A DNA stretch of 64,000 bases from Oricola thermophila (GTDB lineage: Bacteria > Pseudomonadota > Alphaproteobacteria > Rhizobiales > Rhizobiaceae). Positions 49,552-59,335 of the stretch are shown piece after piece. The DNA is taken from positions 1,550,001 to 1,614,000 of the forward strand of contig NZ_CP054836.1 of assembly GCF_013358405.1 (NCBI RefSeq). The letters are read 5' to 3'. Below the pieces are notes generated by a model that searched no databases, was not told where the DNA came from, and worked only from the letters and a program-made list of their open reading frames with translations. Position 1 is the first letter of the stretch. Every line of letters starts with the position of its first letter. The translations under genes were made by a program, and so were the position numbers.

Positions 49552-50940
49552 ATGACCTATGCTGGCTCCGGCCTTGGTCTGCTCCCGGATGAACGGATCG
49601 ACCTGTCCGAACGGATCATCCGGAACGAGGAAGACAACGGCAAGACCATGACCGATCCGGTGACAGGACTTGGCAACCTGCGCCGGATGAAGGTCAAGAC
49701 CGAGAAGCTGATCGCAAGCCGCGCGGACGATCCAGCGCCCTTCACTGTCGGCGTGTTCGACATCGACCGGTTCCGCCCGGTCAACGACCTGTTCGGCCGC
49801 AAGGCCGGCGACGAGATCCTGTGCCAGGTTGCGCTTCGCATCTCCGCAGCCCTGCCGGAGGACGCGACGCTGGTACGCATCACGGGCGATACATTCGGCA
49901 TGGTGCTGCCGACCTGCTTTTTCGAGAAGGACGCCGACCGGATGGGCCGCCTGCTCAGCGAGGTGTTCGCCGCCCCGTTCGACCTGGGCGATCGCACCGT
50001 GCGGATGTCCGCCTCATTCGGCTTCTGCCAGTATCCGTTTGCCGGAAACGGGTTCGACGAACTTTTCGACAAGTGCGAGTCCGCGCTCTACCAGGCGCGC
50101 AAGGGCGGCGTGGGCAGCGTGCAGGTATACACGCACCAAATGGCCGAGGAGATGCGCCGCCGCACGCAGATCGAGCAGGCGCTGCGCAAGGCCATCGCCG
50201 CGGAGGAGATCGAGGCACACTTCCAGCCGATCGTCGACATCCGCACGGGAGCCATCCAGGGTTTCGAATGCCTTGCACGATGGACGGACCCGGATTTGGG
50301 CCCGATCTCGCCGGGAGTGTTCATACCGCTCGCCGAGCAGGCGAACATCATCGACTCGTTGACGAAGCTGCTGTTCGTCAAGGCGCTGGAGACCGCCAAG
50401 GCCTGGCCCAGCGACGTGTTCCTGTCCTTCAACCTGTCGTCGCTGCAGCTCATGGACCCGATGACCGGCCTTGCCGTCCTGGCGATGCTCTCGAAGTCGG
50501 ATTTCAACCCGCGGCGCGTCGAGATCGAGATCACCGAGACAGGCATCATGTCCGACCCGGAAACGGCGCAGCGCATCATCGACGAAATGCGCGCCGTGGG
50601 CATAAAAGTCCTGCTCGACGACTTCGGCACCGGCCAGTCGAGCCTCGGCCGCCTGCGCGACTTCTCCTTCGACAAGCTGAAGATCGACCGGTCCTTCGTT
50701 TCCTCGCTCGGCGAGGATCCGCAAGCCGAACACATCATCTCGGCGATCCTGTACATGTGCAAGGCGCTGAAGCTCGACGTGATCGCGGAAGGCATCGAGA
50801 CGGCCGAACAGGCCGAAAAGCTCGTGGAACTGGGCTGCACGACCGGCCAGGGATTCCATTTCGGCCGGCCGGCCGACGCGCAGACCACGCTGAGCTATTT
50901 CCGCGACGCGGCGCCGCAAAGCACCGCGCCCCTTATCTGA
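49552..50940 (+). CDS. GGDEF-EAL protein with degenerate GGDEF motif
   Basis: Cyclic-di-GMP signalling protein of 462 residues without membrane helices. The GGDEF-like domain spans about 35-195. Its signature reads ITGDTFGM instead of GGDEF, so cyclase activity should be absent, though GTP binding may persist. The EAL domain (about 210-450) keeps phosphodiesterase motifs: ECLARW (EAL variant), NLSSLQL, EITETG, DDFGTG, KIDRSFV and EGIETAEQA. It probably degrades cyclic-di-GMP. AAGGGTAA precedes the ATG. Its end overlaps convergent galE by eight bases. Confidence 0.92.
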   Translation: MTYAGSGLGLLPDERIDLSERIIRNEEDNGKTMTDPVTGLGNLRRMKVKTEKLIASRADDPAPFTVGVFDIDRFRPVNDLFGRKAGDEILCQVALRISAALPEDATLVRITGDTFGMVLPTCFFEKDADRMGRLLSEVFAAPFDLGDRTVRMSASFGFCQYPFAGNGFDELFDKCESALYQARKGGVGSVQVYTHQMAEEMRRRTQIEQALRKAIAAEEIEAHFQPIVDIRTGAIQGFECLARWTDPDLGPISPGVFIPLAEQANIIDSLTKLLFVKALETAKAWPSDVFLSFNLSSLQLMDPMTGLAVLAMLSKSDFNPRRVEIEITETGIMSDPETAQRIIDEMRAVGIKVLLDDFGTGQSSLGRLRDFSFDKLKIDRSFVSSLGEDPQAEHIISAILYMCKALKLDVIAEGIETAEQAEKLVELGCTTGQGFHFGRPADAQTTLSYFRDAAPQSTAPLI

Positions 50941-51940
50941 CGGGCGACCGGGCCGGGCTGTTCAGCCGGCCCAGTTTTTCCTCCCAGGCCAGCGCCGAGG
51001 ACACGATCCGCTCCAGATCGTCATGCTCCGGTTGCCAGCCGAACTCGGCACGCGCCCGTCCGGGGTTCGCGACGACAGCGACGGCATCGCCGGGCCGACG
51101 CGCGCCATAGCTGACGGGAAGCGGCCGACCGGTGACTTTCTGCACGCAATCGAGCACCTCCAGCACCGAGTAGCCACGGCCATAGCCGCAATTGGCGACG
51201 ATGCTTCCGCCGCCGGAACGCAGGCGCTTCAGAGCCAGCAGGTGGGCGTTGGCGAGATCCGTGACGTGGATGTAGTCGCGGATGCAGGTGCCGTCGGGCG
51301 TCGGGTAATCGGTGCCGAACACCTCGATACCGTCCCGCTTGCCGAGCGCGGCCTCGCAGGCGACCTTGATGAGATGGGTCGCGCCCTTCGTCGACTGCCC
51401 GGTGCGCCCCTTCGGGTCGGCACCGGCGACGTTGAAATAGCGCAGCGCGGTGTAGGCGAAGTCATGCGCCTTCGCGACATCGCGCAGGATGATCTCGGTC
51501 ATCAGCTTGGACATGCCGTAGGGCGAGTCCGGGTTCTGCGGCTGCTCCTCGGTGACCGGCTCGTCGCCGACCGAACCATAGACGGCGGCGGTGGAGGAGA
51601 AGATGAAATGGCGCACGCCGGTGGCGACCGCCGCGGCGATCAGCGTGCGGGAATTGGCGGTGTTGTTCTCGTAGTAGGAAAGCGGATCGGCGACCGATTC
51701 CGGCACCACGACGGAACCGGCGAAGTGGATGATGGAATCGATGCCATGCTCGCGGATGATCTCCTCCACGCGCTCCCGGTCGGCGATGTCGGCGACGACC
51801 AGCTTCGCGTCGGGCGCCACGGCCCAGTCGAACCCTGTCGACAGGCGGTCGATCACCACGACCTCCTCGCCCGCCTCCAGCAGCGTCCAGACCATGTGGC
51901 TGCCGATATAACCTGCTCCGCCGGTGACAAGTACCGCCAT
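50933..51940 (-). CDS. galE: UDP-glucose 4-epimerase
   Basis: NAD-dependent SDR epimerase that interconverts UDP-glucose and UDP-galactose, 335 residues. It has the Rossmann motif LVTGGAGYIGSH, the catalytic Tyr/Lys in SPYGMSKLMTE, FSSTAAVYG and CIRDYIHVTDLANAH. It may supply UDP-galactose for surface polysaccharides. The ATG at 51940 begins the family N-terminus. Divergent from the allantoicase gene. Confidence 0.95.
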   Translation of the reverse strand: MAVLVTGGAGYIGSHMVWTLLEAGEEVVVIDRLSTGFDWAVAPDAKLVVADIADRERVEEIIREHGIDSIIHFAGSVVVPESVADPLSYYENNTANSRTLIAAAVATGVRHFIFSSTAAVYGSVGDEPVTEEQPQNPDSPYGMSKLMTEIILRDVAKAHDFAYTALRYFNVAGADPKGRTGQSTKGATHLIKVACEAALGKRDGIEVFGTDYPTPDGTCIRDYIHVTDLANAHLLALKRLRSGGGSIVANCGYGRGYSVLEVLDCVQKVTGRPLPVSYGARRPGDAVAVVANPGRARAEFGWQPEHDDLERIVSSALAWEEKLGRLNSPARSPVR

Positions 51941-52047
51941 TCGAACCGCTCCTTCTATGCGTCCCTGCCCCGCCATGCTAATTGCACGCAACAGGCTGCC
52001 GGACCATCCCCGGCGCAGGAAACGTAACCGCCAAGGCTTAATACTCG

Positions 52048-53067
52048 ATGGACAACACCATGGATGCACGGCCCGAATTCGCCACCCGCTACCCGAATCT
52101 CGCCTCCGCCGGCCTCGGCGCCTCGATCGTCTCGGTAACCGACGACTTCTTCGCCGAGGCGCCGCGCATGCTCGCCGACAGCGATCCGGTCTTCATTCCC
52201 GACAAGTACGACGACAACGGCAAGTGGATGGATGGCTGGGAATCGCGGCGCAAGCGCGGGTCCGGCCATGACCACGCCGTCATTCGGCTTGCCGCGCCGA
52301 CCGTGATCCGGGGGTTCGACGTCGACACCAGCCATTTCACCGGCAACTATCCGCCGGCCTGCTCGATCGAGGGCTGCCGGATGCCCGCCGGGAGCGATCC
52401 GGACGGCTCGACCGAATGGCACAGGCTGGTGCCGATGACACCGCTCGGTCCCGACTCGCACCACTTTCTCGGCCATGACGGCGACGAGGCCTGGACGCAT
52501 CTGCGGCTCAACATCTTTCCCGACGGCGGCGTGGCCCGGCTGCGCGTCTACGGCCTCGCACGTCCGGCCGGACCGGTGGAGGGCGAGGAAACCGATCTCG
52601 CATCGCTGCTCAACGGCGCGCGGATCGTCGGCTTCTCCGACGCCCATTTCGGCAACTACCACCGGCTGCTGACGCCGACGGTGCCTCAGAACATGGGCGA
52701 CGGATGGGAAACGCGCCGGCGCCGCGAGCCGGGCAACGACTGGATCATCATCGCGCTGGCCGCGCCCGGGCACATCGAGCGCGCCGTCGTCGACACCGCG
52801 TTCTTCAAGGGCAATTTCCCGGAAAGCTGCTCGATCGACGCGGCCTGCCTGCCGGACGCGCTGGCCGCGGGGCCGGATGCCGACGCGATGCTGGTGACGG
52901 CGTCGATGTTCTGGGAGCCGCTGATGGGCCGGCAGAAGCTGCAGGCCGACCGGGTGCACGAGTTTGCCGAGCTTGCCGACATCGGGCCGGTGACGCATGT
53001 GCGGCTCAACATCCACCCCGACGGCGGAGTCAGCCGGTTCAAGCTGTTCGGCCGCGTGGCCAAGTAG
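52048..53067 (+). CDS. alc: Allantoicase
   Basis: Hydrolyses allantoate to ureidoglycolate and urea in purine catabolism. The 339-residue protein has two repeats of the allantoicase beta-sandwich; each shows the pattern MDGWESRRKRGSGHDHAVIRLA / MGDGWETRRRREPGNDWIIIALA (seen in parts), DTSHFTGNYPPACSIEG / DTAFFKGNFPESCSIDA, and HLRLNIFPDGGVARLRVYG / HVRLNIHPDGGVSRFKLFG. The ATG at 52048 is used; 52060 is possible. No other purine-degradation genes are nearby. Confidence 0.93.
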   Translation: MDNTMDARPEFATRYPNLASAGLGASIVSVTDDFFAEAPRMLADSDPVFIPDKYDDNGKWMDGWESRRKRGSGHDHAVIRLAAPTVIRGFDVDTSHFTGNYPPACSIEGCRMPAGSDPDGSTEWHRLVPMTPLGPDSHHFLGHDGDEAWTHLRLNIFPDGGVARLRVYGLARPAGPVEGEETDLASLLNGARIVGFSDAHFGNYHRLLTPTVPQNMGDGWETRRRREPGNDWIIIALAAPGHIERAVVDTAFFKGNFPESCSIDAACLPDALAAGPDADAMLVTASMFWEPLMGRQKLQADRVHEFAELADIGPVTHVRLNIHPDGGVSRFKLFGRVAK

Positions 53068-53076
53068 CGGGCCTGT

Positions 53077-54267
53077 TCAGCCGCGGCGGCCGATATACTC
53101 CGCCAGCCGCCCGACCGCGGTCCCGACCTGTCCGAGATCGCGGTTGAAGCATAGCCGGAAGTACCCCTCGCCCGCCGGGCCGAAGGCGCTGCCCGGCGCG
53201 AGCCCCACCCCGGTCTCGTCGACGATGCGCTTCGCCTCGGCCATGGTGTCCGAGATGCCGTCGACCGCGAAGAAGAGGTAGAAGGCGCCCTGGGGGCGTG
53301 CCACGCGGACGCGCCCCGTCGACCGGAGGCCGTCGAGCACCACGGAAAGCGCCGTGCCGGCGCGCTCGCGCTGCGAGGCGATGAAGCCGTCGCCTTGATC
53401 GAGCGCCGCGACGGCGCCGCGCTGCAGGAACTGCGGCACGCCCGAGGTCGAGTACTGGACCAGGTTCTCGAACATCGGCATCAGCGCCGCGGGCGCCTTG
53501 ATCCAGCCGACCCGCCAGCCGGTCATTGCCCAGTTCTTGGAAAAGGAATTGACGTAGAGTATGCGGTCATCCTCCCGCGCCACGTCGAGGAAGGACGGCG
53601 CGCGGTGGCCATCGCCGTACCAGAACAGCGCGTAGATCTCGTCGGCGATGATCCAGATGCCGTGGCGGCGGGCGATGTCGAGGATGGCGGCCAGGGTCTC
53701 GCGCGAGGCGGCCCAGCCGGTCGGGTTCGACGGCGTGTTGACGAACAGCGCCTTCGTGCGCGGCGTGATCGCCGCTTCCAGCCTCGCAAGGTCGAGCGTC
53801 CAGCCGTCTGCCCCGAAATCGAGCCCGACGGGCACCGCCCGGCCGCCGGCGATCTCGACAGCGGCGGCGATGTTGGGCCAGGCCGGCGCGAGATAGACAC
53901 ACTCGTCGCCCGCGCCGGCAACGGCCTGAAGCGAGAGCTGGATCGCCTGCATGCCGGAACCGGTGACGACATAGTCCGCCAAGCCGGACTCTATGCCGAA
54001 CTGGCGCCGGTAGTAGCGGGCCAGGGCCTCCCGCAGTTCGGGAATGCCCTGCTGCCACGTGTAGAAGGTCTCGCCGCCCAGCATTGCCTCGGCCGCGGGC
54101 CGGGCAATGAATTCCGGCGTCGGCCGGTCGCCCTCGCCCACCCACAGCGGAATCACGCCCTCGCGCGTGCGGGCATGATCGACAACGGCGACGATGCCGC
54201 TCGGCGGCGCCTCCACCGCCTCCCGGCGCAGGGCGAAACCGTCGAGCGACGCAGCGAACACGTTCAT
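53077..54267 (-). CDS. PLP-dependent aminotransferase class I/II
   Basis: Fold-type I aminotransferase of 396 residues. The PLP lysine lies in VNSFSKNWAMTGWRVGW, and FVNTPSNPTGW and ADEIYALFWY are typical. The amino-acid substrate cannot be fixed. The ATG at 54267 follows a terminator of the upstream mscL gene, so it has its own promoter within the short gap. Converges on the allantoicase gene; any role in ureide metabolism is speculative. Confidence 0.9.
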   Translation of the reverse strand: MNVFAASLDGFALRREAVEAPPSGIVAVVDHARTREGVIPLWVGEGDRPTPEFIARPAAEAMLGGETFYTWQQGIPELREALARYYRRQFGIESGLADYVVTGSGMQAIQLSLQAVAGAGDECVYLAPAWPNIAAAVEIAGGRAVPVGLDFGADGWTLDLARLEAAITPRTKALFVNTPSNPTGWAASRETLAAILDIARRHGIWIIADEIYALFWYGDGHRAPSFLDVAREDDRILYVNSFSKNWAMTGWRVGWIKAPAALMPMFENLVQYSTSGVPQFLQRGAVAALDQGDGFIASQRERAGTALSVVLDGLRSTGRVRVARPQGAFYLFFAVDGISDTMAEAKRIVDETGVGLAPGSAFGPAGEGYFRLCFNRDLGQVGTAVGRLAEYIGRRG

Positions 54268-54282
54268 GGCAAATCCCCGTAG

Positions 54283-54315
54283 AAAAAAGAAAACCCCGGC
54301 GCCCGGCCGGGGTTT
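54283..54315 (-). terminator. Terminator downstream of mscL
   Basis: On the minus strand a stem of AACCCCGGC/GCCGGGGTT type (54292-54314) is followed by TTTCTTTTTT. It lies 22 bases after the mscL stop and just upstream of the aminotransferase start on the same strand. Confidence 0.88.
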
Positions 54316-54337
54316 CCATCGCAACCTTGCAGGCTGT

Positions 54338-54751
54338 CTACTTCTTCAACAGATCGCGGATTTCCGTCAACAGGGCAACATCGGCCGGCGGCGCGGCCGG
54401 CGCTTCCGGCGCCGGCTCTTCCTTGCGGCGCATGTTGTTCACCGCCTTGACCATCAGGAAGATGACCCAGGCAAGAATCAGGAAGTTGATGACCTGCGTG
54501 ATGAAGTTGCCGTAGGCGAGTACCGCGCCCTGCTCCCTCGCCGCCTCGAGCGTCGTGGCGGTAACACCGGACGCAAGCGGAATGAAGTAATTCGCGAAAT
54601 CGAAACCGCCGAAAATTGCTCCCACGATGGGCATGATGACATCGTCGGTCAGGGACGAGACTATCGCCCCGAAGGCCCCGCCGATAATCACGCCGACGGC
54701 AAGGTCCATGACATTGCCTTTAGCGATAAATTCCTTGAATTCGTTGAGCAT
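54338..54751 (-). CDS. mscL: Large-conductance mechanosensitive channel
   Basis: Pentameric inner-membrane channel opened by membrane tension in hypo-osmotic shock, 137 residues. It has the N-terminal amphipathic helix [23 protein letters not shown]1 with [16 protein letters not shown]2 with [20 protein letters not shown] and the basic NNMRRKEE cytoplasmic helix. The ATG at 54751 has GGAGG-like sequence upstream. Divergent from the histidine kinase gene. Confidence 0.96.
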   Translation of the reverse strand: MLNEFKEFIAKGNVMDLAVGVIIGGAFGAIVSSLTDDVIMPIVGAIFGGFDFANYFIPLASGVTATTLEAAREQGAVLAYGNFITQVINFLILAWVIFLMVKAVNNMRRKEEPAPEAPAAPPADVALLTEIRDLLKK

Positions 54752-54923
54752 GAACTTTCCTCCGCCGTGCCCGTTGCGCAAATACCCGCCAACCACATGG
54801 CGTTACGGAAGTTCTACTTGAAAGCTTCCGCAATGTTAACTCCCGATAAATCGTTTTAAACAGCAAGATGTTGGACAGGCCGTCCGACGTTTGCTTGAAT
54901 GATGCCGTCGCACGGGAGGAGAC

Positions 54924-57900
54924 ATGCAAGGCGGCCTCATCATCATCGTCGCGCTGGGCTACCTGGCCCTGCTGTTCGCCGTCGCGGCCTATGGCGACCG
55001 CAAGGCGCATGGCGGCGCGTACAACGTGCCGCGCCCGAACATCTACGCGCTCAGCCTCGCCGTCTACTGCACCTCATGGACCTTCTTCGGTTCGGTCGGC
55101 GTCGCCTCGCACAGCGGCATGCTGTTCTTCACGATCTATCTCGGCCCGATCCTCGTCTTCACCTTCGGCTACCGGCTGGTCGAGCGCATGGTGCTGCTGT
55201 CCAAGGCGGAAAAGATCACCTCGATCGCCGACTTCATGGCCTCGCGCTACGGCAAGAACGCATGGGTGGCGGCGCTTGCCGCGGTCATCGCCGTGATCGG
55301 CACCCTGCCCTACATCGCCCTGCAGCTGAAGGCGATATCGGACTCGGTGACGCTGATGGCCAACCACTACGGCATGTTCGTCGCGGACCAGCACGCCTTC
55401 CGCATCGACATCTCGCTGGTCGTGGCGCTCACGCTCAGCGCCTTCGCCATCCTGTTCGGCACGCGCCACGCGGATGCCACGGAGCACCAGGACGGGCTGA
55501 TCCTCGCCGTCGCGCTGGAGTCGCTGGTCAAGATCACCGTGTTCCTGGTCGTCGGCAGCGCGGTGGTGTTCTTCATGTTCGGCGGTCCCGGCCCGATCCT
55601 CGAGGCGATGCGCAGCAACGAGCAGGTCCTCGGCGCGCTGAAGAACGGCAGCAATCCCGCGACATGGCTGGTGATGACGCTGCTCAGCGCATCGGCGATC
55701 CTCGCGCTGCCGCGCCAGTTCCACGTGACGGTGGTGGAAAACCGGGCGGAAGTGGAACTGCGCAGGGCGCGCTGGACCTTCCCGCTCTACCTGGTCGTCA
55801 TCAACCTGCTGGTGCTCCCGATCACGGTGGCCGGCATGCTGTACCTGGATCCCGACGTCGCCGCCGATTCCTACGTGCTCGCCCTGCCGCTCTCGGCCGG
55901 ACACGATATCCTCGCCTTCCTGACCTTCACCGGCGGACTGTCGGCGGCGACCGCGATGGTGATCGTCGCCTCGGTCGCGCTCGCGGTGATGATCTCCAAC
56001 GACCTCGTGATCCCGCTGTCGCTGTGGATGTTCGGCAGCCGGCTGCGCACCAGTTTCGGCGACTGGACCCGGGTGATCCTCAACATCCGCCGCGTCGCCA
56101 TCTTCATCATGCTGGTCGCCGCCTTCGCCTATTACCGCGCCGCGGCGGACACTACGCAGCTCGCCTCCATCGGGCTGTTGTCCTTCGCGGCCGTGGCGCA
56201 GTTCGCGCCGGCCCTGGTGATCGGGCTGTTCTGGCGCGGGGCGAACGCGCGCGGGGCCATCCTCGGCATGGGAACCGGGTTCGCCGTCTGGGTCTATACC
56301 CTGCTGCTGCCGACGCTGCTCAGCCCCGACACGCCGTTCATCCAGCACGGGATCTTCGGCATCGATGCGCTCAAGCCGCAGGCATTGTTCGGCATGGAGG
56401 CGGAACCGCTCAATCACGGCGTGTTCTGGAGCCTTCTGTGCAACATCGTCCTGCTGGTGGCCGGCTCGCTGTCGCGGGAGCAATCGCCGCTGGAGCGGCT
56501 GCAGGCGGTGACATTCGTGCCGCGCGACCAGGCACAGGGCGTCAAGATCCGCCGGTTCCGCACGACCATCACCATCAATGACCTCAAGGCGACGCTGAGC
56601 CGCTATGTCGGCCGGGCGCGCACCGAGCGCGCCTTCGCGGCCTTCGAGGAACGCGAGGGCCGCGTGCTCGACGGGCGGCAGACCACGGACATCGCCGTGG
56701 TGCGCTACGCCGAGCAGATCCTCGCCAGCGCTGTCGGCTCGTCCTCCGCGCGACTGGTGCTGTCGCTCCTGTTTGAGAAGGACGGCGCATCCTCGCGCGA
56801 AACCGTGCAACTGCTCGACGACGCATCCGAGGCGCTGCAGCAGAACCGCGACCTGCTGCAGATGGCGCTCAACCAGATGGACGAGGGCCTGTCGGTGTTC
56901 GACAAGAACCTGCGGCTGACCAACTGGAACACGCAGTTCCGCGCCCTTCTCGGCCTGCCCAGCAAGATGGGCCAGTTCGGCTTTCCGCTGAAGTCGATCA
57001 TGGAGCGGCTGGTCGAGGACGGGCAGATCGACGAGGACACGGCGATAAGCGCGGTCGACAACATCGCCACGTTCAAGCGAGGCTGGGAATTGCCGCTGAA
57101 ACGCAGTGGGCGCATCCTCGAAATCCGTTCCAACCCCATGCCGGACGGCGGCATCGTCATCACCTACACGGACATTACCGGCCGCGTGGAGGCCGACGAG
57201 GCCCTGCAGAAGGCAAAGGAAAGCCTGGAGCAACGGGTGGCGGCACGCACGGCCGAACTGACGAAGGTCAACCGGGAACTTGCCAAGGCACGGGCCCAGG
57301 CCGAGGAGGCCAACCTCAGCAAGACGCGCTTCCTGGCCGCGGCCGGCCACGACATCACCCAGCCGCTCAACGCCGCCCGGCTCTACACATCGTCGCTCGT
57401 CGAACGGACGGCGGGAAAGCGCTCGGCCGAACGCGAGATCGCGCAGAAGATCGACTCATCGCTGCAGGCGGTGGAGAACATCATCGGCGCGGTGCTCGAC
57501 ATCTCCCGCCTCGATGCCGGGGCGATGACGCCAAGCCCGTCCGTGTTCTCGCTCGGCGACCTGCTGGCGCAGATCAAGACCGACTTCCAGCCGCTGGCCG
57601 ACGAGAAGAAGCTGGAACTCATCGTCGTACCGTCATCGATCATCGTCGAATCCGACCGCAACCTGCTGCGACGCCTGGTGCAGAACCTCGTCTCCAACGC
57701 GATCAAGTACACGGAAACCGGCAAGGTGCTGGTCGGCGTGCGCCGCAACGGCGACGACGCCGCGATCTGCGTGTGCGACACGGGTATCGGCATCTCCGCC
57801 AAGAAGGCAAAGACCGTGTTCCGCGAATTCGAGCGCCTGTCCGAGGGCGCCCGGATCGCCAGCGGCCTCGGACTCGGCCTGTCCATCGTCGACCGGATCT

Positions 57901-58433
57901 CGCGGGTGCTCGGCCTGACGATCGAGATGTCTTCGCGGCCGAACAAGGGCACCGTATTCTCGGTACGAATTCCGCGCTCGTCCGCCCTGGAGGTCGACAA
58001 GCCGACCCGCGTCAGCCGCCTGCCGAAGGCGCAGAAGATGCTCGCGGGCATGGTGGTCGCCTGCATCGACAACGAGGGCTCGATCCTGTCCGGCATGACC
58101 GTGCTGCTGGAAGGCTGGGGCGCCAAGGTCATCTCGGCGGCAACGCAGGCAGAACTGCTGAAAAGAATCGCCGATGCCGGCACGACACCCAAGGTCATCA
58201 TCGCCGACTATCACCTCGAGGACGGCGAGAACGGTCTCGACGTCATCGCCGCCGTCAGGGCGCGGCTCGACCCGGACATGGAGGCTGTGCTGGTCACTGC
58301 GGACCGCTCGACGGAACTGCGCGCGGCCGCGACCAGCAAGGACATTCAGCTGCTCAACAAGCCGCTGAAACCCGCGGCGCTGCGCGCCCTGCTCACAAGC
58401 GTGTCGTCCGAGAAGATCGCGGCTGCGGAATAG
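54924..58433 (+). CDS. Symporter-linked hybrid sensor histidine kinase (CrbS/CbrA type)
   Basis: Inner-membrane sensor of 1169 residues. Residues 1-500 form a sodium/solute symporter-like module with about 13 helices. A linker and a PAS domain (about 645-760) follow, then a coiled coil, HisKA with the phosphoacceptor in AAGHDITQPLNAARLY (His about 808), HATPase with NLVSNAIKY and GLGLGLSIVDR, and a receiver domain with IADYHLEDGENG (Asp about 1094). Such kinases sense or transport carbon sources and, as CrbS, control acetate use. GGGAGGAG precedes the ATG. Its likely partner is encoded just downstream on the opposite strand. Confidence 0.93.
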   Translation: MQGGLIIIVALGYLALLFAVAAYGDRKAHGGAYNVPRPNIYALSLAVYCTSWTFFGSVGVASHSGMLFFTIYLGPILVFTFGYRLVERMVLLSKAEKITSIADFMASRYGKNAWVAALAAVIAVIGTLPYIALQLKAISDSVTLMANHYGMFVADQHAFRIDISLVVALTLSAFAILFGTRHADATEHQDGLILAVALESLVKITVFLVVGSAVVFFMFGGPGPILEAMRSNEQVLGALKNGSNPATWLVMTLLSASAILALPRQFHVTVVENRAEVELRRARWTFPLYLVVINLLVLPITVAGMLYLDPDVAADSYVLALPLSAGHDILAFLTFTGGLSAATAMVIVASVALAVMISNDLVIPLSLWMFGSRLRTSFGDWTRVILNIRRVAIFIMLVAAFAYYRAAADTTQLASIGLLSFAAVAQFAPALVIGLFWRGANARGAILGMGTGFAVWVYTLLLPTLLSPDTPFIQHGIFGIDALKPQALFGMEAEPLNHGVFWSLLCNIVLLVAGSLSREQSPLERLQAVTFVPRDQAQGVKIRRFRTTITINDLKATLSRYVGRARTERAFAAFEEREGRVLDGRQTTDIAVVRYAEQILASAVGSSSARLVLSLLFEKDGASSRETVQLLDDASEALQQNRDLLQMALNQMDEGLSVFDKNLRLTNWNTQFRALLGLPSKMGQFGFPLKSIMERLVEDGQIDEDTAISAVDNIATFKRGWELPLKRSGRILEIRSNPMPDGGIVITYTDITGRVEADEALQKAKESLEQRVAARTAELTKVNRELAKARAQAEEANLSKTRFLAAAGHDITQPLNAARLYTSSLVERTAGKRSAEREIAQKIDSSLQAVENIIGAVLDISRLDAGAMTPSPSVFSLGDLLAQIKTDFQPLADEKKLELIVVPSSIIVESDRNLLRRLVQNLVSNAIKYTETGKVLVGVRRNGDDAAICVCDTGIGISAKKAKTVFREFERLSEGARIASGLGLGLSIVDRISRVLGLTIEMSSRPNKGTVFSVRIPRSSALEVDKPTRVSRLPKAQKMLAGMVVACIDNEGSILSGMTVLLEGWGAKVISAATQAELLKRIADAGTTPKVIIADYHLEDGENGLDVIAAVRARLDPDMEAVLVTADRSTELRAAATSKDIQLLNKPLKPAALRALLTSVSSEKIAAAE

Positions 58434-58439
58434 GTGCGG

Positions 58440-59108
58440 TCAGTCCTGCTCGTCGCGCAGCATGTCGGCGCCGATCTTCGACAACAGGATCACCGCCTGG
58501 GTACGGCTGTCGACATCAAGCTTCTGCAACACGGCCGAAACATGCGCCTTGATGGTCGCTTCCGAAACGCCGAGCTCGTAGGCGATCTGCTTGTTCAGCA
58601 ATCCCTGGCCGAGCATGCCGAGCACGCGCGCCTGCTGCGGCGTCAGCGTGCGGATGCGACGGATCAGCTCGCCGATCTCCTCGTCGTGCTCGCTGCCGAG
58701 ATCCATGCCCTCGGGCAAGGCAATCTCGCCGGCCAGCACATCGGCGACTCCCTTGCGGATGGCATCCGTGCGAGCCGACTTGGAGATGAAACCGGACGCC
58801 CCGAGCTCGATTGCCCGGCGCACGGTGGATGCATCGTCCGTGCCCGATATGACGATGACCGGCACAGCCGGAAACGCGGCGCGGACCGACATCAGTGCCG
58901 AAAGACCGCTGGAGCCGGGCATCGTCAGATCGAGAAGGACGAGGTCCATGTCCGGCCGGTCCTTGAGCGCGGCCATGGCGGAACCGAAATCCCCCGCCTC
59001 GGTGATGACGGGCGGCTCGAACTCCTCGCCAAGCGGGATGCTGATGGCGGACCGGATCGCATCCCTGAACAAGGGATGGTCGTCCGCAACCAGTATGTGT
59101 ACCGCCAT
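58440..59108 (-). CDS. LuxR-type response regulator (CrbR/AgmR type)
   Basis: NarL/LuxR-family regulator of 222 residues. The receiver domain has the phosphorylation site in VLLDLTMPGSSG, and the C-terminal HTH is LTPQQARVLGMLGQGLLNKQIAYELGVSEATIKAHV. It converges on the hybrid kinase with a six-base gap, so the two probably form one system; in related bacteria the pair activates acetyl-CoA synthetase. ATG 59108 starts the receiver domain. The 227-base gap to the hydrolase shows no gene. Confidence 0.92.
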   Translation of the reverse strand: MAVHILVADDHPLFRDAIRSAISIPLGEEFEPPVITEAGDFGSAMAALKDRPDMDLVLLDLTMPGSSGLSALMSVRAAFPAVPVIVISGTDDASTVRRAIELGASGFISKSARTDAIRKGVADVLAGEIALPEGMDLGSEHDEEIGELIRRIRTLTPQQARVLGMLGQGLLNKQIAYELGVSEATIKAHVSAVLQKLDVDSRTQAVILLSKIGADMLRDEQD

Positions 59109-59335
59109 TATTGTTCTCCCCCTTTTCGTCCGCGCGCGTCCGCGCGGGCCGGTCAATTATGACGAGGCCAGTGCCCCTGCTGTCAAGGCAGGCGCGCCCG
59201 ACTTTGCCATTGCGGGCCATCTTTCATCCCCAAAGGGCACGGAATCGCGAGACAGTCCAGACCCATGGCGAAAGGCGGCATGTCATGATACGCCGCACGC
59301 GCCGATTTCAGATCCTTTTCGTGCAGGAGCGGACA

